From the NCBI RefSeq assembly GCF_016859285.1, contig NC_053412.1, positions 1,501,289-1,565,288 on the forward strand: a stretch of DNA of 64,000 nt. Reading direction: 5' to 3'. This document shows positions 60,595-64,000 of the stretch, one piece after another. This DNA is from Xiphias gladius. Taxonomy: Eukaryota > Chordata > Actinopteri > Istiophoriformes > Xiphiidae. Each line of letters begins with the position of its first letter. Positions within the stretch are counted from its first letter, which is position 1. A model generated the notes under the pieces. It saw nothing but the letters and a program-made list of their open reading frames with translations, made no database searches and was not told where the DNA came from. The position numbers and the translations under genes are program-made.

Positions 60595-61199
60595 CTGCAA
60601 CAGCAAAAGGACAAAATAAATCCTGACGTGCAGCTGATTGGGACACAAGTTGGAGCCTGAAGCTGCTGACTGATCAGTTGATCTGAAAACGGTGAGTCGA
60701 GCCAGAAGACATCTCGCCTTCACGGGTAAGATGTGCGTACGGGGTAGTAATAACAATAGTTGAAAATATGTGTTCTGAAATCTTTTCATCACAATAACTT
60801 CTTAAGTGAGAAAAACGTGCCAAGTTTTGTAGCTGGTGTCATGACAGTGAGCTTTACGATGGTGGAACAAGCAAATTGGAGCTTTTTGTTTCCGGCTGGT
60901 ATCCTCAAGTTTCACAGAAATAAATCTGCCAGACATTGACTCAGCGATTGCTTTTGTTGTTGTGGTTTATAAACAAAACCGCTTTTCACAAATCGCAATG
61001 TAAAAAAGGAAGAGATTTCACAATTACAGTTTGGTCAATTTGTTGCTAAATTACTCAACTGATCAGCTTACAGGAAATTTATACACAGCCATGTTGAACT
61101 TGATAATAGTAAGGTTTGGGTATATAAACCAGTGGTCAAATATGTTTGCCATACCATGTAACCATTTCTGATATTACAGAAAATGTATTTTATCGCGAT

Positions 61200-61330
61200 A
61201 CACTCACCTGCCAGTTTATTAAATTCATGTAGCTAAAAATACGTCTGATAAGCAGCCCTGCAATAAATCCTTTCTTCATGAAGATTATAATGTTCCTTTT
61301 TTTTGTTGAAACTGAGAGGTGCTTCAAATT
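61200..61330. repeat. Short non-autonomous DNA transposon-like repeat
   Basis: It starts acactcacctgccagtttatt, resembling the terminal sequence of the Tc1-like element at 32481, then runs cagccctgcaataaatcc and ttcatgaagattataatgttcc, strings I associate with a common fish repeat. The far end is not clear. Confidence 0.45.
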
Positions 61331-61569
61331 TATGGTTATTTTGGAGGCTGGAGTTCATTGAGCTGTTTGAGTGAATCATTCTGCGATATACTGAATGGTG
61401 TTTCTTCTATTCTTCTTTCTATTCCATTTAAACAAAGGAAGTTAGACAATTAGTTACAGCTAGCTGGGCCAAGTAAACAGGCAAACAGTCTATATTCCAA
61501 TAATGAGACAGTAAATTACATATCATGTGATAGAGGATTCAGCCACATCAGTGATTTACAAGTGATCAG

Positions 61570-61840
61570 ACTTTTTATTGCAATGTAAAACCAGTACTTT
61601 ACCTAGCAAAAGTAGTAAGAAAAACACTGAAAATAAATGTCTGGCATTAAAAAGGACAAAACGATTATCAGAAAAATGCATTAACAATATTAAAAGTAAA
61701 AGTATTTGTGCAGAATTGCGTCCTTCGGAGTTTAATTACATTCCACAGTTACTATATTGTATAATTGGGTTATTATTATTGATGCAGTAATATGCAAGCA
61801 GCAAAAAATTGTAGCTGGCCAAGGCAGAGCAAATTTAAAT
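61570..61840. repeat. Interspersed repeat family A copy (map3k2 intron 1)
   Basis: Shows aaaccagtactttacctagcaaaagtag, aaaagtaaaagtatttgtgcagaa and ttgtagctggccaaggc, parallel in order to the copy at 39.92-40.25 kb. Confidence 0.7.
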
Positions 61841-61999
61841 TGCTCCAGCGTGGGCCAGCGTAAATAATACAATTATATTTAAAAAACTGATCAGATTTTC
61901 GTATGTAAAGTCTGAATCTATAAAGTACAAAGTAACTAAAGCGGTCAGATAAATGTAAATGAAGGAGGGCTGCAGGTAAGGATCATTTTCATTTCCGAC

Positions 62000-62320
62000 T
62001 CATCTGCTGATTACCTTTTTGATTAATCACTGAATGGTTCAGTGTATAAAACATCAAAAAATGCCCAACACAACTTTGCAGAGCCAAATGTGACGTCTTC
62101 AGATGTCATCTTTTGTTTGACCAAAAGTCCAAATACACAAAAATATTGAGTTCACAACGAAACGTGACAAAGAAAAGCGGGAAATGCTCTCAGGCTGGAA
62201 TCAGGGAATATTTGACATTTCTACACTATTTTCCCATGAAATAAGACCGAAACGATTAATCTGTTATACAAATAGCTGCAGATTATTTTATGTTGAGGGA
62301 CTAATTGATTAATCAGCTCT
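62000..62320. repeat. Interspersed repeat family B copy (map3k2 intron 1)
   Basis: Contains ctgattacctttttgattaatc, ggttcagtgtataaaacatc, tgtttgaccaaaagtccaaa and gactaattgattaatcagc, the best preserved copy of family B in this window. Confidence 0.7.
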
Positions 62321-63289
62321 AAGGTGGAGTAAAAAGTACAATGATTCCCTCTGAGGTGTAGTGGGGCAGAAGTATAGCGTAGCATACGCTATGATAAATG
62401 ACATGGACAATACATTAACACAACACATTAAGTGATGATGAAAACAATCATTAGTTGCAGCCATTCTCGTCACACCGTACTGGAAATGCTAAGTATTACT
62501 AACAAATATATTGCCGAGCATTTCATCTTCACAATCATCACTAGTTGTCATAATACTGTTGTTAAGTGTTAGTTATTAGTGGTAGGTCGTGGTGGTACCA
62601 CGCAGAACTACAGACGGCGGCTCTGCACCAGACTGCGTGCAGTGAGTCTGGAAATTAAAGTCTGGACAGTCAAGATGGCCTCTGCTGATGAGGAGCTGAT
62701 GGGATATTGCTGATCAGAGTCTCTGATCATCACTGATCGATCGCTGTCTGCAACTGACGTAAAATCCGACTACTCCATCACGCTGGTGTGAGTGGGCTGC
62801 AACATCAACATTAGCTTAGCACCTCACGAACGTCTAACAAATAAGGTCCATTGCAAAACACTGTGGTGAGCTGATCAGAGCAAAGTTGATACCAACAACA
62901 CTGCCACTGTTATGGCCTCCTTTGGCAGATAATTAGCTCTAAATTAACTTGCTAGCGTTAGCTGGGTAGCCCCCGTGATCTAAATTTGACTAACAACTGT
63001 TGCTAGCTAATTTCACATTATGTGCCACGCCAAAAGGTGCTTAGCGAATGATTTGGCATCTTGAATTATAACCAAAACACAGTCAGCTGCACATATATGA
63101 CTGATAAGGGAAGCGAGGTGGCTAACGCTTGCCGAGAGTTCCGTGTACAGCTAGCTGTCAGGCCAGGGAAGTTGACAAGCTAAGCTAATGCTAATTCATA
63201 GCTCTACCGCACTGCACGGCCGTAAAAGGCAACCATCAAACGAACAAACGTCAGGTGTGAACCGAACTGTATCGTCTTTCTCGTCTCAC

Positions 63290-63500
63290 CTGGGAGGCGG
63301 ATTAGATTCGTTCTCACTTCCTCATCCACAGGGCCGGTGACAGGAGCCCCGGGCCCTGCGGAGAGCCGCTGGAGGAAGCAGAAGTTTGGCAGTCCGCTCT
63401 CAACTTCACTCGAGTCCTGCTGGGCCGCGACGACGAGGCCCGACGGCTGTCAGCTTAGCCCGGCGGATCTCTCCAGGCAGAAAAATGACAAGATAATTGC
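63290..63500 (-). other. map3k2 non-coding exon 1 (5'UTR)
   Basis: On the minus strand, CCTCCCAG then GTGAGACGAG forms a strong donor with the exon edge at 63290. Upstream sequence is GC-rich (gggccggtgacaggagccccgggccctgcgg). The 5' end is not defined; 63500 is an estimate. Confidence 0.6.
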
Positions 63501-63720
63501 TTATCCGACAAAGTATCCCTCTGCCTGTGTGGCAGTGAAAAGGCAAAGTTAATGGGCAGCTCTCATTTTGTTGCACTTTACACACTGGTTGACGGTAGCT
63601 TCGCTCGGTGTTGCCTCCACAATTGCGTCAAGTTAACGGTTGACGGACAAACGGCTACCGGAAAGTGTCGAGATTTTGCTGACAAAATAAAAGCACAAAA
63701 TATCTCACGGTGTTGAGGAG
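63500..63720 (-). promoter_or_regulatory. Probable map3k2 promoter region
   Basis: This is sequence upstream of the presumed exon 1 with moderate CpG content (cggctaccggaaag, gcttcgctcggtg) and an ETS-like CCGGAAAG at about 63657. No TATA box is in an obvious position, which fits a housekeeping-type promoter. Confidence 0.35.
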
Positions 63721-64000
63721 GGGAAAAACATAGTGACATATTTCGTATCTTATGTTGACAGTTATCAGCCGGAAATGAGATTTTTCATTTCGGCACACTT
63801 GACTCCGCTCGTTGGGGGAGTCCAGCAAAAACACAACTTCTGAGGTCAGAGAAATGTATCAGTTTCCTGGATCACGATAGAAACCTGTCAGATAAATAGG
63901 TCTGATAGGTTTTCTATTCCCTGGCTCACAATCACAGCCTTTGACGGTAAATCTTTCCGGTCAGAACGGCAACCCGTATATAGGTACACCGCCAAAATTC

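Larger units (their letters stand above)
60595..63289 (-). other. map3k2 intron 1 (repeat-rich)
   Basis: No other exon is recognised. It contains a Tc1-related terminal-like sequence (61201-61320), a family A repeat (61570-61840), a family B repeat (62000-62320) and another family A fragment (about 62320-62400, ggtggagtaaaaagtacaatg). Confidence 0.6.

Noticed and set aside
1-64000. CRISPR arrays, bacterial or viral genes, microRNAs expected near 2q35 genes (mir-375, mir-26b, mir-153)
   Set aside because: No direct-repeat/spacer pattern and no viral proteins were seen. The remembered mature sequences of these microRNAs were not found by eye.

Overview
The window is nuclear DNA of a ray-finned fish, most likely a percomorph teleost. 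The evidence is spliced vertebrate genes with GT/AG introns, many (CA)n/(TG)n microsatellites, a decayed Tc1-like transposon, a tRNA-derived SINE-like repeat, and several interspersed repeat families that I recognise as typical of percomorph genomes. There are no bacterial operons, CRISPR arrays, rRNA genes or convincing tRNA genes.

Layout from left to right. (1) At 254-783 on the minus strand lie the first two coding exons of dnpep (aspartyl aminopeptidase); the rest of the gene is off the left edge. (2) At 4646-12224 on the plus strand is a complete nine-exon desmin gene, rebuilt as 472 aa, whose exon lengths follow the class III intermediate filament pattern. It is divergent from dnpep, as in human 2q35, and has a muscle-type promoter region with MEF2/TATA-like sites and a long homopurine tract. 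(3) At 16003-17694 on the minus strand is a complete four-coding-exon tmem198 (364 aa), convergent with desmin. (4) At 17.8-38.8 kb is a gene-poor interval of about 21 kb holding microsatellites, a SINE-like copy, a Tc1-like element (32481-33662) and two promoter-like islands (about 21.2-21.45 kb and 34.6-35.3 kb) with no identified gene. (5) At 38863-45249 on the minus strand is a complete nine-exon mitochondrial CYP27-family P450 (527 aa). (6) At 46760-47441 on the minus strand is a PIF/Harbinger transposase relic that keeps N- and C-terminal parts but lacks the catalytic core; a CpG-rich promoter-like block (47.78-48.25 kb) lies beside it. (7) At 53760-60531 on the minus strand is complete map3k2 (MEKK2; 632 aa, 16 coding exons). 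It has a 5'UTR exon ending at 63290 and probably a long 3'UTR reaching about 48.95 kb.

The genes do not form one pathway. Desmin is a muscle cytoskeletal protein, TMEM198 a Wnt-related membrane protein, CYP27 a mitochondrial sterol/secosteroid/retinoid hydroxylase, MAP3K2 a PB1-domain MAP3K of the ERK5/JNK pathways, and DNPEP a cytosolic metallopeptidase. The interest is in gene order and regulation. Genes whose human orthologues lie at 2q35 (DNPEP, DES, TMEM198, CYP27A1) sit beside map3k2, whose human orthologue lies at 2q14.3. Several splice sites or start codons abut microsatellites or are split by introns.

Exon boundaries were read by eye from reading frame, splice dinucleotides and remembered family sequences, without alignment software. 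Exon sums were checked for phase and all complete models close in frame. I did not find a convincing new biological system; the best candidates for something undescribed are the core-less Harbinger gene and the two orphan promoter-like islands.
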